From Tolypeutes matacus (Eukaryota; Chordata; Mammalia; Cingulata; Chlamyphoridae): a stretch of 64,000 nucleotides of DNA. Below, one piece after another: positions 23,766-33,813 of this stretch (the stretch's first letter is position 1; each line of letters starts with the position of its first letter). The translations under genes and the position numbers were made by a program. A model generated the notes under the pieces. It worked only from the letters and a program-made list of their open reading frames with translations. It searched no databases and had not been told where the DNA came from. The stretch is from positions 5,003,272 to 5,067,271 of the forward strand of contig JAKSZT010053769.1 of assembly GCA_026826555.1 (NCBI GenBank), written 5' to 3'.

Positions 23766-24636
23766 TGCTACTGTACAAAAGCAGGTTCTTTTAAATTGCA
23801 CCTTTAAAACCAATTCCTGATGGGAAGTGGCTGTGGCTCAATCAGTAGGGCTCCCGTTTACCATATGGGAGGCCCCGGGTTCGGTTCCCAGGGCCTCCTG
23901 GTGAAGGCAAGCCCGCCCGCACGGCGTGGTTAGCTGACCCAGCGAGCACAAGCAGCAAGGGGGGGATAAATGAATAAATAAAAAAAAAAATCTTTTAAAA
24001 AAAAAACCAATTCCTGAGACACTGGGGTTTCAAAGAGAGAGTTTAGCTGGTTGCACAAAGAAAGAAGCACAGTGGCCTAATGGTGCAAAACTGCTTCCCA
24101 GATCTGCAGAAATTCTAATATTTTATAACATTGGGGTGCTAATAAATAATTGGGGTGAAGCTGAACACAAGTTCCTTCATTTATAAACATTAAAGGGATG
24201 AACAGAATGAGGATAGGCACCAAATCAAGGTGAGAAACAAAGTTACAATCATTTTCAGAAATCAGGTTTCTGAGATAGGAAAGTACAGAGTACAGGTCAG
24301 TCACAAGGTTTTCCATATGAATATTAAACAGGAGGGTAGAGTGGTTACCTCCACAATAGTTAACATACACAAGGGTGAGCCTAATCTATAAACAAGGGTA
24401 AGGTCAATCTAGATTTATAATATCAATAGTAAGTATACACAGAGTGAGCCTAAGTCTGGAGTATTCCTAAACAGGGGTGAGACCTGTTTAGAATGACCAT
24501 CACAATAGTAGGTCTAGGCTAAATCCAGTCAATTTCAGCAATTTCAGATATTAACCTTCTGCTATTTTATAATACAAAAGCATCTATATAATGATCTATA
24601 ATCATAATTATTTGTTAATTTTAACCCTCACTAACA
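23766..24636 (+). mobile_element. solo LTR (TG…CA, 4-bp duplication) inserted in L1 ORF2
   Basis: Element of 871 bp including a later SINE. It begins TGCTACTGTACAAAAGC and ends CCCTCACTAACA. The 4-bp AATC lies on both sides (23762-23765, 24637-24640), the duplication size typical of class I endogenous retroviruses. Removing it restores uninterrupted L1 ORF2 sequence. No gag/pol/env accompanies it, so it is a recombination-derived solo LTR. Class I is inferred from the duplication size only. Confidence 0.75.
23821..24002 (+). mobile_element. tRNA-derived SINE (DAS-SINE type) inside LTR
   Basis: Plus-strand SINE with a tRNA-like head (GTGGCTCAATCAGTAGGG A-box region; GGTTCGGTTCCC B-box region), a body, then an AAATGAATAAATAAAAAA tail. 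Perfect 15-bp target duplication AAAACCAATTCCTGA at 23806-23820 and 24003-24017. It is the youngest layer of a three-layer stack: L1, then LTR, then SINE. Confidence 0.95.
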
Positions 24637-24640
24637 AATC

Positions 24641-26185
24641 CACAATTATAGTTAGAAATTTCTAAACTCTTCTCTCAATAATTAATGGAATGAGTGGACA
24701 AAAAAATTAGTAAGATATAAAATACAATCAGCCAGATTTACTTAGCAGAATTTCTAGAAGACCCCATCAGCATTAGCACAATGTACTATTCAAGTACATT
24801 TAAAACATTTAACATGATACATCATATTCTGGGCCATAAAGCAAGTCTCAATAAAATTAAAAGAACACACTAAGTATATCCTCTAACACCAATATAATTA
24901 AATTGGAAATTAATAATAAAAGAAAAGTAGAAAAATCCCCATACATTTATAAATTAAACAAAACAATTCTAAATAAACGAAAAGTCAAAGGAACAAATGA
25001 CAAAGGGAATAGGAAAACAATTTAAACTGAATAAAAATGAAAACACAACAAATTTTATGAGATTCACCTAAAACAGTGCTTAGAAGAAAATTTATAGTAC
25101 TTATATATAATATTTATTATATATAAAAGAGCTGCCCAAAACAATGGTTTTATCTTCTACCTTAAGAAACTAGAAAAAGAGCAGCAAATTAAACCCAAAA
25201 TGGGCAAAGTGATAAAAATAACAAAGATTAGATCAGAGATAATGAAAAATAAAATAGAAGAAAACCTATGAAACCAAAGGTTGGTTCCTAGCAATGACCA
25301 AATAAATTGATAAACTTCAGACCAAAAAGATCAAGAGAGAGAGAGAGAGAGAGAGAGAAAGTACCAAAATCAAGAATGAGTGGAGACATCACTACACAAC
25401 CTACAGATATTAAAAGGATAATGATAAACAACTTCACATCAATAAATTGACAACTTCATTGAAATGGTTAAATTCCTTGAAAAACACAGTCTATCAAAGC
25501 TCCCTTAATAAAGAGATAACCTGAATAGTCATAGGTTTCTTAAAGACAAAGAAAAGTCCAAGCCCATATTGCTTCACTGGTGAGTTCAATTTAAAACTTC
25601 AGAAAGAAATAATGCCATGTATACCTAAACTCTTCAATAAAACAGAAGGGGAGGGAAACACTTTCCATCCATTCTATGAGTACATCATTACCTCAATACC
25701 AAAATAAAATAAAGAATTCCTAAAAAGAAAATTTAAAACTAATATTCCTCATAAACACAGATGCAAAACTTAACAAAATTTTAGCAAATTGAATCAACTG
25801 TTTAAAAAAAGAATTGTACATCCCGCCATATGGGTTTTATTCCAGTAACACAATGTTGGTCTAATATTCAAAAATCAGTGTAATGCATCAATTCCAGAGC
25901 CTAAAAAAGGAAAAACCATATAATCAGTTCAATAAATACAGAAAAGGCCCTTGACCAAATTCAACATCCATTTATGATTTTTTTTTTAAGAACTCAGCAA
26001 ACTTGAAATAGAAAGGAACTTTCTGAAAATGATAAAGGGATTCTATGAAAAAACTACTTCTAACATCAACTAAATGGTAAAAAAACTGAATGCCTTTCTC
26101 CTAAGTTTGAAAATAAGGCAAGGATGTCCATGCTCATCATTTCCATTCAACACTGTTGTGGGGACCTATCCAGTGCAACAAGGCA
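24641..26185 (+). pseudogene. L1 ORF2 remnant (endonuclease end and reverse transcriptase)
   Basis: Continues the L1 ORF2 interrupted at 23765. Endonuclease-end words directly follow the LTR (24641-24760); reverse-transcriptase words lie around 25560-26160 (e.g. a YCFTGEFNLKLQKE-like stretch near 25570-25610 and KIRQGCPCSSFPFNTVV at 26120-26165). Heavily mutated, many stops. It contains a (GA)n run at 25334-25360. Confidence 0.85.
25334..25360. repeat. (GA)n microsatellite
   Basis: About 13 uninterrupted GA units on the plus strand, within L1 ORF2 sequence. Confidence 0.95.
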
Positions 26186-26189
26186 GTAA

Positions 26190-26408
26190 AAGAAAAAAAA
26201 GGAAAAAAGTGAGAGAGGGAGAGAAAGAGAGAGAGAGAAGGAAAGAAAGAAGGAAAGAAGGAAGGAAAGAAGGAAAGAGAAAGAGAGGGAGAGGGAGGGA
26301 GGGGAAGAGAGAAAGAAAGAAATTGAGAGGGAAGGAGGGAGGAGAAGAGGAAAAGGGAGGAAAGGAAGGGAGGAAGGAAGAGAAAATGGAGGAATGAAGG
26401 AGAAATAA
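26190..26408. repeat. polypurine (GAAA/GGAA/GGGA)n tract
   Basis: About 220 bases almost purely A and G on the plus strand, a mixture of GAAAGAAAG, GGAAGGAA and GGGAGGGA units. It lies inside L1 ORF2: reverse-transcriptase sequence ends at about 26185 and resumes at about 26410. Open frames over it on either strand (26074-26397 and 26147-26605) are low-complexity artefacts. Confidence 0.95.
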
Positions 26409-26604
26409 AATGCATATGGATGGGGGAATATACCTCTTTTTATGCCCATGTAGAAAAAACTGTGGAAGCTATGAAAAAAAGAAAATTTATAATTAATTAG
26501 TGAGTTTAATAAGGTTACAGGATACAAGGTCAATACATAAAAATCAATTATATCTCTATATACTATCAATGAGGAATTTGAAATTAAATTAAAAGTAAAT
26601 AGCA
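26409..26604 (+). pseudogene. L1 ORF2 remnant after the polypurine tract
   Basis: Short continuation of L1 reverse-transcriptase sequence (…AGGTTACAGGATACAAGG…CAATTATATCTCTATATAC…), ending at the 8-bp AAATAGCA (26597-26604) that is repeated after the next insertion. Confidence 0.8.
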
Positions 26605-27056
26605 TGAACCCACCTTCCTATACTCTGAAAGGGAAAGGGGGCTGCAAATTGAACTCAACCACATGGACATTGATACTATCAATCGTGCCTATGTAATGAG
26701 ACCCCATATAATTCAGGCCACTCAAGCCCTGGTTGATCCATTGTTTACATGGGAAGTTTAAAAGTCAGAATAAGAAGGACACCTAGGGTATGATTGATAG
26801 GAGAGATGTCTGGAGAAGATCTCCAGGTGGTTGTGAAAAATTGCTTTGTGGTAGTGAATAGCTCTGTTTCTGAAGGCATGCCCTCTGCAATTCTGGATTC
26901 TGGAGATATATACAGATTTTACTTTCTCTTTTCTCTTCTATTGAACTGCAGTTTTCTTTGAAACTAAGAACCATATCTTCTAAAACCTTGAGTCATCCCA
27001 TAATGTCTAGCATAGTGCCATAGTTATTCAATAAATATTAATTGTTTTTTTTTAAA
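26605..27056 (+). mobile_element. polyadenylated 452-bp insert in L1, source unidentified
   Basis: Flanked by exact 8-bp AAATAGCA (26597-26604 and 27057-27064), and L1 ORF2 continues on both sides. The right end has a CAATAAATATT signal about 15 bases before a T/A-rich tail ending in As, as expected of a retroposed RNA. The last 80 bases contain an L2 3'-end-like phrase (ATGTCTAGCATAGTGCC). The left part has old-LTR-like words (GAACTCAACCACATGG…CGTGCCTATGTAATGAG). It may be a retrocopy of a non-coding transcript or an old LTR transcript; no protein frame is recognised. Confidence 0.6.
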
Positions 27057-27513
27057 AAATAGCACTAGAGAATATTAAATATTTGGGGATACACAATAAA
27101 ATATTTACAAGATCTGTAAGTTAAAAACAACAAAATATTGCTGATTTTCAAGTTCAAAACTTATTATAAAGCTACAGTAACCAAAACATAGTGGTGCTGG
27201 AATGTTGACAAATGGGGAGAATTGAGAGATCAGAAATAAACCCACACCCCTATGACCACCTGATTTTCAACAAGGGTGCCAAGTTCACCAAATGGAGAAA
27301 GAATAGTCTCTTTGGTGCTGGGAAAACTAGATATCTGCGTGCAAAGGAACAAAATTGGACCCCTATCCCACATCATACACAGAAATTGTCAAAATGGATC
27401 AACAATCTAAATGTTAAAGCTAAAACCATAAAACATTTAGAAGAAAACAAAAACCTTCAGGATTTTGCATTTGGCAAAGGATCCTTACATATGATACCAA
27501 AAGCACAAGCAAC
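27057..27513 (+). pseudogene. L1 ORF2 C-terminal remnant, 5' of LTR
   Basis: Frame 27212 onward reads as L1 ORF2 C-terminal sequence (HPYDHLIFNKGAKFTKWRKN, then KTIKHLEENKNLQDF), with conserved spacing. It ends at GCAAC (27509-27513), which is repeated beyond the LTR. The open frame appears to run to 27640 only because it reads into antisense LTR sequence; that junction is not a real protein. Confidence 0.88.
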
Positions 27514-28055
27514 TGTTTTAGTTTGCCAAAGGGATGTTGATGCAAAGTACCAGAAATGTGTTAGCTTTTATAAAGCATATTTATTTGGGATAAAAGCTTA
27601 CAGTTCCAAGGCCATGAAAGTCCAAGTCAAGGCACCATAAGAAGTACTTTCTCACCCAAGTCACCCACCACATGTTGAAGCAAGATGGCAGGTGATTTCT
27701 GCCTGGTCTCTGCATTTCCTTCCAGGCTATAACGTCTCCCGGAGCTCAGCTGAGGGCAACCAAGCATAGGGCTTGTCTCTTACCAGCCTCATCTCTCAGG
27801 CTCGGCTGCTCCACCAAGGTCTCAGCTACTTGAGCCTCTCCTTTCTGTCACATGGCAGAATCAAAAACGGCAGAGCTCTCTTTTCCAGTATGTCTCCGTT
27901 TTTTATCAGACCCAGCAAGAGGGTGGAGACTCAACTTGGGTCATGCCTCACTGAAGTAGTCCAATTGAAAAAGGTCTAGACACACACGAGTGGACCAGTC
28001 CACAAACATAATCTTTTTCTTTTTGGGATTCATGAAATAATTTCAAACTGCCACA
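27514..28055 (-). mobile_element. solo LTR, MaLR/ERVL-like family, copy 2
   Basis: 542-bp TG…CA element, antisense, homologous to the copies at 12705 and 36767 (shared start, AAAGTACCAGAAAT near the plus-strand left end, AAACTGCCACA at the right end). It has a perfect 5-bp duplication GCAAC (27509-27513, 28056-28060). Removing it joins L1 ORF2 without loss. Confidence 0.92.
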
Positions 28056-28800
28056 GCAACAAAAGAAAAATACATAAATTGGAATTCATCAAAATTAAAA
28101 CATTTTTTGCATCAAAGGGCATTATCAAGACAGTGAAAAGACAACCTACAGAATAGGAGAAAATATTTAGAAACATATATCTTACAAGGGTTTAATATTC
28201 AGAAAAAAAATGAAGAACTCCTCTGAATCAACAACAAAAAGACAAACTACCCAACTGAAAATGAAAGTGCAAGGGACTTAAATAGACCTTTCTCCAAAGA
28301 AGATATACAAATGGCCAATTAGCTCATTAAAAGATGCTCAACATCTTCAATCCTTAGGGAAATGCAAATCAAAACCAAAATAAGATACCACTTCATACAC
28401 ACTAGGATACCTATTATTAAAAATACTAAAAGTAACAAGTGTTGACAAGGATGTTGAGAAATTGAAACACTTATACATTGTTGGTAGGATTATAAAATAA
28501 TTCAGCCACTGTGGAAATCAGTTTGACAGTTCCTCAGTAAGTAAAACATAAAATTACCATATGACCCAGCAATTCCATTCTTAGGTATAAACCCCAAATA
28601 ATTGAAAGCAGGAACTCAAGCAGATACATGTTCATAGCAGCATTATTCACAATAGCCAAAAGGTGGAAGCAACCCAAGAGTCCATCAACAGATGGATGAA
28701 TAAACAAAATGTGGCATACACATTCAATGGAATATTATTCAGCTATAAAAAGGAATGAAGTTCTGATACATGTTACAACATGGATGAAACTTAAGGACAT
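28056..28800 (+). pseudogene. L1 ORF2 C-terminus
   Basis: Resumes L1 ORF2 after the LTR: near 28560-28620 the CCAGCAATTCCATTCTTAGG region (PSNSIL-like), then 28640-28800 the segment encoding the usual C-terminus (…GGAATATTATTCAGCTATAA…ATGGATGAAACTTAAGGAC…). Many stops. It is the same element as 22541-27513 by order and strand. Confidence 0.88.
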
Positions 28801-29110
28801 GTTGAGCGAACAGCCAGATACAAAAGGATCAATATTGTATGATTCCATTTATATGAAATATCTAGAATAAGCAAATTCAGAGACAGAAGGTAGATTAGAG
28901 GTTACCAGGGTCAGAGGGAGGGGTGCAGAATAGAGAGTTAATGCTTAGTTGGGACAACGTTTCAATTTGGGGTGATGGAAAAGGTTTGGTACTGGATAAT
29001 GGTGATGGTAGCACAATATTTTAAATGTAATTAATACACGGAATTATATACTTAAACATGCTTAAATGGCAAATTTTATATTTTATGTGTGTGTGTGACC
29101 ACAATAGAAA
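28801..29110 (+). mobile_element. L1 3' UTR of the 22.5-29.1 kb element
   Basis: 3' UTR with typical words AGAGGTTACCAGGGTCAGAG, GGACAACGTTTCAATTTGGG and TTAAATGGCAAATTTTATAT. A short (TG)n lies near 29086. The 3' end is approximate, and a second L1 starts immediately after. Confidence 0.8.
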
Positions 29111-29874
29111 TTAACACTGCTGAGAGAAATTAAAGGCCTAAAGAATTGAATAGATGTATTGCATTAACAAATCAAAAGACTCTATGTTGTGAAAAGTTTA
29201 TCTTTCTCAAAACTGATCTAAAGGTTCAACATAATCCCAATCAAAAACCCAGAAGCCTGTTTTTGTAGAAATTGACAAGCCAATTCTCAAATTTCTATGG
29301 AAATACAAATGATATAGAATATAAAAAATAATTTTCAAATAGAACAAAGTTGTAGGACTTGCACTACCTGATAATAAGACTTTATTATAATTTTTCAGTA
29401 ATTAAGATAGTATGGTGTTGACATAAAAATATACATATAGATGAATGGAACAGAAGAGAAACTCCATAAATTGACCTATGTATATTTAGCCAATTCATTT
29501 TTGTCAAAAGATACTAGGGAAATCCAATGGGGAAAGGATTATCTTTTCAACAAATGATATTGGAAAAAAATGAATATCTCTTTGCAAAAAATAACAAATC
29601 TCACAACATACATAAAAATTAACACAAAATGACTCATAGATCTAAAGGTAAAACCTTAAACTATAAAGCTTCTATAAGAAAATGGGAAAAAAACTTTTGT
29701 TCTTGGGTTAAGCAAGGATTTATTATAGGGCACAAGAAGCAAGTACTATAAGAGAAAAAAATAATACATTCGACTTCATAAAAATTTAAATATTTTACTA
29801 TCAGAAAACCACTAAAATAACGAAAAAGCCAGCCACAGACTGGGAGAAAAATTCTTGCAGGACATATATCTGAG
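29111..29874 (+). pseudogene. second L1, ORF2 remnant
   Basis: A separate plus-strand L1 begins inside ORF2 (ACTGCTGAGAGAAATTAAAG, the segment before the SMGRLN-like region), so it is 5'-truncated. It continues through the post-RT part to about 29874 (…GCCACAGACTGGGAGAAAA…GGACATATATCTGAGCC). Heavily broken. Confidence 0.8.
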
Positions 29875-30300
29875 CCTTTATACTACTTGCAAGCTGACAA
29901 GTTATACAGCCACAGTTTCATGGAGTCTGGCAGAAGACATGAGAATGGTGGTTCAGAGACAAAGGGCTTTATAACTCAGTGTGGTAAACAGCATGAGCTT
30001 CATGTCCCAGTTGGTTCTTCTTATCCCCCATGTCCCATGGGGGTAATGTGTGATGCTCAACAGCCATCTTTAAAGGGCTGCAAGCATTTCTGGGAAATAT
30101 TATCTTTATTATGTTGGACAGGAAACAAATTTTCTCTTTTCCCCCAAAGGGGATGCAATATCATTTTTCCAAGGCTGCTTCAATACAAACACCTTTGAAA
30201 ATATAGTTTGGAACAAAAGCTTCAATGACTCTTCTCCAAAGAAATGCAGAAACATGAAAGATCCATTAAGAATTATCTCCCAATGATATCCAATAAATAA
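29875..30300. mobile_element. insertion in second L1, unclassified, possible LTR
   Basis: L1 sequence stops near 29875 and resumes near 30302 (TGTCCAGAATATTTGAAGAAC). The insert includes TTTCATGGAGTCTGGCAGAA, words I associate with an LTR but cannot name. I could not fix a target duplication. The open frame at 29887-30198 has no recognisable domain. Confidence 0.45.
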
Positions 30301-30744
30301 TGTGTCCAGAATATTTGAAGAACTCAAAACTAAATAACTAGACAAACAACCCAGTATTTTAGCAAAATATTGAAATAGACACTTCACTGAAGAACAGATG
30401 CAAATGAAAACAGCGTATGCAAAATTTTTGCTCACCATCATTAGTCATGGGAAAAAATGTAAATTAAAACCACAATGCAATACTCTAAGACACTCTCTAG
30501 AATAGCTGATGAAACCAAGTGCTGGCGAAGATTTGGAACAGCAGGAAATCTTATAAATTGTTGGCAGGAACGCAAAATGATACAGCCACTTTGGAAAACA
30601 GTTTAGCAGTTTTTTAAAGTCAAAACACCCCTACCATTTGACATAGCAATACACTCGTAGGTATTTATTTACCCAAGAAAAATGAAAACATTTATCCACA
30701 CAAAAATCTGTATGCTAATGATCATAGCAACTTAATTTACAATA
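30301..30744 (+). pseudogene. second L1, ORF2 C-terminal continuation
   Basis: Decayed L1 ORF2 C-terminus: GAAATAGACACTTCACTGAA, then TTGTTGGCAGGAACGCAAAA and CATTTGACATAGCAATACAC, in the standard order. Confidence 0.78.
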
Positions 30745-31260
30745 GGTGAAGAATGGAATTTGGGAGTTAATTCTCCATGAGTTTCTTGCAATTCTGCATG
30801 CATGTCTTGCAAGTGGAGGCACTGACTGCCTTTGTTCCAGACTATCTTTTCAAGAATGTGTTTAACAAATAGTCTTAGAATTTAGAGATAGCATTGCCCT
30901 CTGAAGAAAAGACAGGTTTGTTTTGCTGTGCAATATAGTAAAGATTTTCTCCCTCTGGGGCAACATTCAGGCAAGCTTACTGCCATTGTGAAAGATCCCA
31001 GTTCCCTTTGCTCAGGGTTCCTCTCCTATAATAGAACTCCCTGCTTGTGCAAGCGTCACCTGGCCCTCTTCATGTTACTGTATGGGAATTGGAACGCAGG
31101 AAACTGGCACAAATGCTAATGCCTGGGCTATTCTATTACAGTGAGTCATAAGTTGTCCTCAGTTTGTAACCCAGGAGTCTCATGTTTTCTTCCAGACTCT
31201 GTAAAACTGTGACAGATGATTAGCTGGCAGCTTATGTAAAATCTCAGCTCACTCACAGTT
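30745..31260. mobile_element. insertion in second L1, probable old LTR
   Basis: L1 is interrupted after about 30744 and resumes near 31263 (GACCCTGGAAACAAACC). The insert has LTR-like composition with a GC-richer centre (GGGGCAACATTCAGGC, CAAGCGTCACCTGGCCC, AAATGCTAATGCCTGGG). A target duplication was not resolved. Called an LTR from word memory only. Confidence 0.5.
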
Positions 31261-31702
31261 TTTGACCCTGGAAACAAACCATATGTCTATGGAATGATGA
31301 ATAGATAAACTAATGTGATATATTCATAAAATGGAATACTACTCAACAATAAAATGGAATCAACTACTGATACATACACCAACATAGAAGAATTTCAAAA
31401 ACATTATGCTAAGTGAAAGAAAGCAGACTGAAAAGACTAAATACTGTATAATTCCAATTAGTTAAAATGCAAGGCAAAATCGTAGTGATAAAAAGCAGAT
31501 CAGTGTTACCAGGAGTTAGGTACAGGGAGAGGGAGTTGACTGTAAAGTGGTATGGGGAGGATTTTAGGATGATGGAAGCATTGCATATGATGAAAACATG
31601 GTGGTTGTTGTGCAACAGTATACATTTGTCAAATTGTACCCTTAAATTGGTAAATATAATTGTTTATAAATTACACCTCAATAAAGCTGACAAAATGATT
31701 TA
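31261..31702 (+). mobile_element. second L1, ORF2 end and 3' UTR
   Basis: The C-terminal part (ATGGAATACTACTCAACAAT) is followed by a 3' UTR ending TTACACCTCAATAAAGCTGA, a canonical L1 3' end. Confidence 0.85.
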
Positions 31703-31940
31703 ACATTCAACAAACATTAATTGGTTGTCTATTCCANNNNNNNNNNGTCAGGCACCTTTTTTCTAAGAGAAAAAAGATGCAACACCGAGCAAGCAGAGAA
31801 AGTCCTTACTCTCATGGAGCTCAAATTCTAGAGGAGGAGTGGGAGAAGAGCAGATTATAAATAAACATGGAAAATAAATAAACAAGAAAATCTCAAGTAG
31901 TGATAAATTTATTTAGTGATAAATAAAACAATGTATTCTG
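31703..31940 (-). repeat. L2-like relic containing a sequencing gap
   Basis: Reverse-orientation L2 3'-end wording on both sides of the gap: ATTCAACAAACATTAATTGG to the left, GTCAGGCACC and CTCTCATGGAGCTCAAATTC to the right. The family is uncertain (L2 or a similar mammal-wide repeat). Confidence 0.5.
31737..31746. other. assembly gap, 10 N
   Basis: Ten Ns. The flanking L2-like text would need only a few bases to join, but the number is probably a placeholder. Confidence 1.
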
Positions 31941-32848
31941 GTAGGGAGATGACTTGGGAGAACATTTAAAGTTAGGTAGCCAGAAAGCTGATTTAATTAA
32001 ACTCAGTCCTGAGATACAAGTAACAGTGCTACCAGGTGACTGGGGAAATGAGGGGCGGGGGAGCGGGGGAAGGGAAACCCAGGGGAATAAAAAGACTTAA
32101 CATTTCATTATTTATCCTATTACAGTGTTTGCATAATTTACCAGGTCCCTGAGTAAATTCTTCTTTTAAAAAGGCAAGTTAAATTAAGAAATGTATGTTA
32201 AAGATAAGTATTCTAGAAAACATATCAGTATCCAATGGGCTTGCCAAGTTGCGTAGCTCAGGGTTTTGATCTCATCTTCATAATGATGAGATACAGAGAA
32301 AAAAAATAGTCCACTATCTTTTGCTTTTCTGCTGGAAAATTATTCTTCACAGCCATGAAATGAATCTTCATACCTAAGATTGAAACTAGTTGGAAAACAA
32401 TATGAGCAAATAATCTTCTATTGGAATTTTGCCCTGGTTTTCATATGGATCCATAAGTAAATATAGCAGTAGAGAAATATCAATGCTTTTACAAAGTCTC
32501 CAAAACATTTTTAAATACCTACATTTACTCTCTTGCAACTAAACTCTGTTGACTAAAATATATATATAATTACATTCTGGTCTCTATGACTAATAAAACA
32601 AATTACTTTTTGCATGATTGAATCATATTTTGGGGATTTCAGAAAAATCAGTCAAATTACAAAACAAATGTGGTAAAATTATTTTTTAGTCAGATATATA
32701 ATCATTATTCAGAAAGAAAGTTGCTCCAACTTCCTGCCTGAGCACAAATATAATTTATTTTCTAATTTCTAAGAAAAATGAAGCATAAGAAAAGTATATT
32801 AAAATCATACTTTACCTCCATTTATTGGAATATTTACACACTGATATG
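31941..32848. other. unassigned sequence
   Basis: About 0.9 kb, AT-rich, with a GGGGCGGGGGAGCGGGGG patch near 32053. No gene or named repeat recognised. Confidence 0.4.
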
Positions 32849-33813
32849 AGATAGTTTGGAGTGGTATGAAACTCCAAAAAACATATTCTTTAACACAATC
32901 AAGGGGGCGCTGATGTGGCTCAAATGGTTGAGCGTCCGTCTCCCATATGGAGGGACCTGGGTTTGATCCCTGGGATCTCCCAGTAAAAATAAAGAAAAAT
33001 GTAGAAGGCGTGCTGGCCCCAGGCCCCATGCATGGGTGTGCCATCAGGCCCTGCAAGCAGGTAAGCTCTCCAGGCCCTGCGTGCAAGTGCGCCATCAGGC
33101 CCCGCCGAGCCACGAAGCAAGATGATAACGTAACAGAAGAGTGACACAAGGGAATGCCAAGGCAAGATGCACCAAAAAAACAGGAGCTAAGGTGGCACAG
33201 GCAGTAAGATGTCTCCCACATCGGAGGTTCCCAGGATTGAATCCTGGTGAAGACAGGAGGAGAAGGAAGAGAAGAGAGGGCAGGAAACAGACACAGAATT
33301 GCCCAGTGAATGGACACAAAAACAGCAAAAACAGGGGGGTGGGGTAAAAATGGATAAAAACTAACTAAATAAATAAATCTTTTTTGAAAAAAACACAAAA
33401 ACATAATCCATTCCTGTGGGTGTGAATGTAAGTAGAACCTTCTGATGAGGTTACTTCAGTTAAGTTGTAGCCCAATTCAATAGGGATCAGTCTTAATTCT
33501 ATTACTGGAGTCCTTGATAAGCACAATGAAATTTAGACAGAGAGAGAAAGCCACTGGAAGCAAGTGGCTAAGGTCAACGGAACCCAAAAGAGAAGGGAGA
33601 CACCAGAAAATACTGCCATGTGCTGCCATGTGACCGAGAAGCCCAGGACCAAGGATCACCAGCAGCCAGCCCCAGAACACCGGTCTTCTGGAAGAAAGCA
33701 TTGCTTTGATTTGGAATTTTTTTATAGCCTCAAAACTGTGAGCCAATAAATCCACATTGTTTAAGTCAGCCCACTGCATGGCATTTGCTTTAGCAGCCAA
33801 GGAGACTAAAACA
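32849..33813 (+). mobile_element. MaLR-type LTR, split by a SINE
   Basis: Left part 32849-32900 and right part 33400-33813 together make a MaLR-like LTR: AGTTTGGAGTGGTATGAAAC…ATTCCTGTGGGTGTGAATG…AGCCTCAAAACTGTGAGCC…AATAAATCCACATTG…GGAGACTAAAACA. ATATG lies at both borders (32844-32848 and 33814-33818), implying a 5-bp duplication and a first base changed from T to A. It contains an ACTGTGAGCCAATAAATCC polyadenylation-like region. A related truncated copy lies at 47075. Confidence 0.85.
32901..33399 (+). mobile_element. composite SINE with two tRNA-like heads, DAS-SINE type
   Basis: 499-bp element. Head 1 (about 32907-32985) has GATGTGGCTCAAATGGTTGA and a GGTTTGATCCC B-box. A GC-rich middle repeats CCATCAGGCCC. 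Head 2 (about 33180-33255) has AGGTGGCACAGGCAGTAAGA and GGATTGAATCC. It ends in an A-rich tail (AAATAAATAAATC). It is flanked by AACACAATC (32892-32900) and AACATAATC (33400-33408), one mismatch. The dimeric layout is visible; subfamily naming is not attempted. Confidence 0.85.

Noticed and set aside
23821..24002. possible tRNA gene
   Set aside because: The A and B box-like words belong to a SINE with tail and target duplication; no complete tRNA cloverleaf supported.
23766..24636. retroviral genes linked to the LTRs
   Set aside because: No gag, pol or env-like frames lie beside any LTR in the window; all appear solo.
26147..26605. 152-codon minus-strand Ser/Leu/Phe-rich frame
   Set aside because: Low-complexity translation of the polypurine tract.
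32805..33404. 199-codon minus-strand frame
   Set aside because: It spans LTR sequence and the antisense of a composite SINE; no domain, and the frame exists only because of the SINE insertion.
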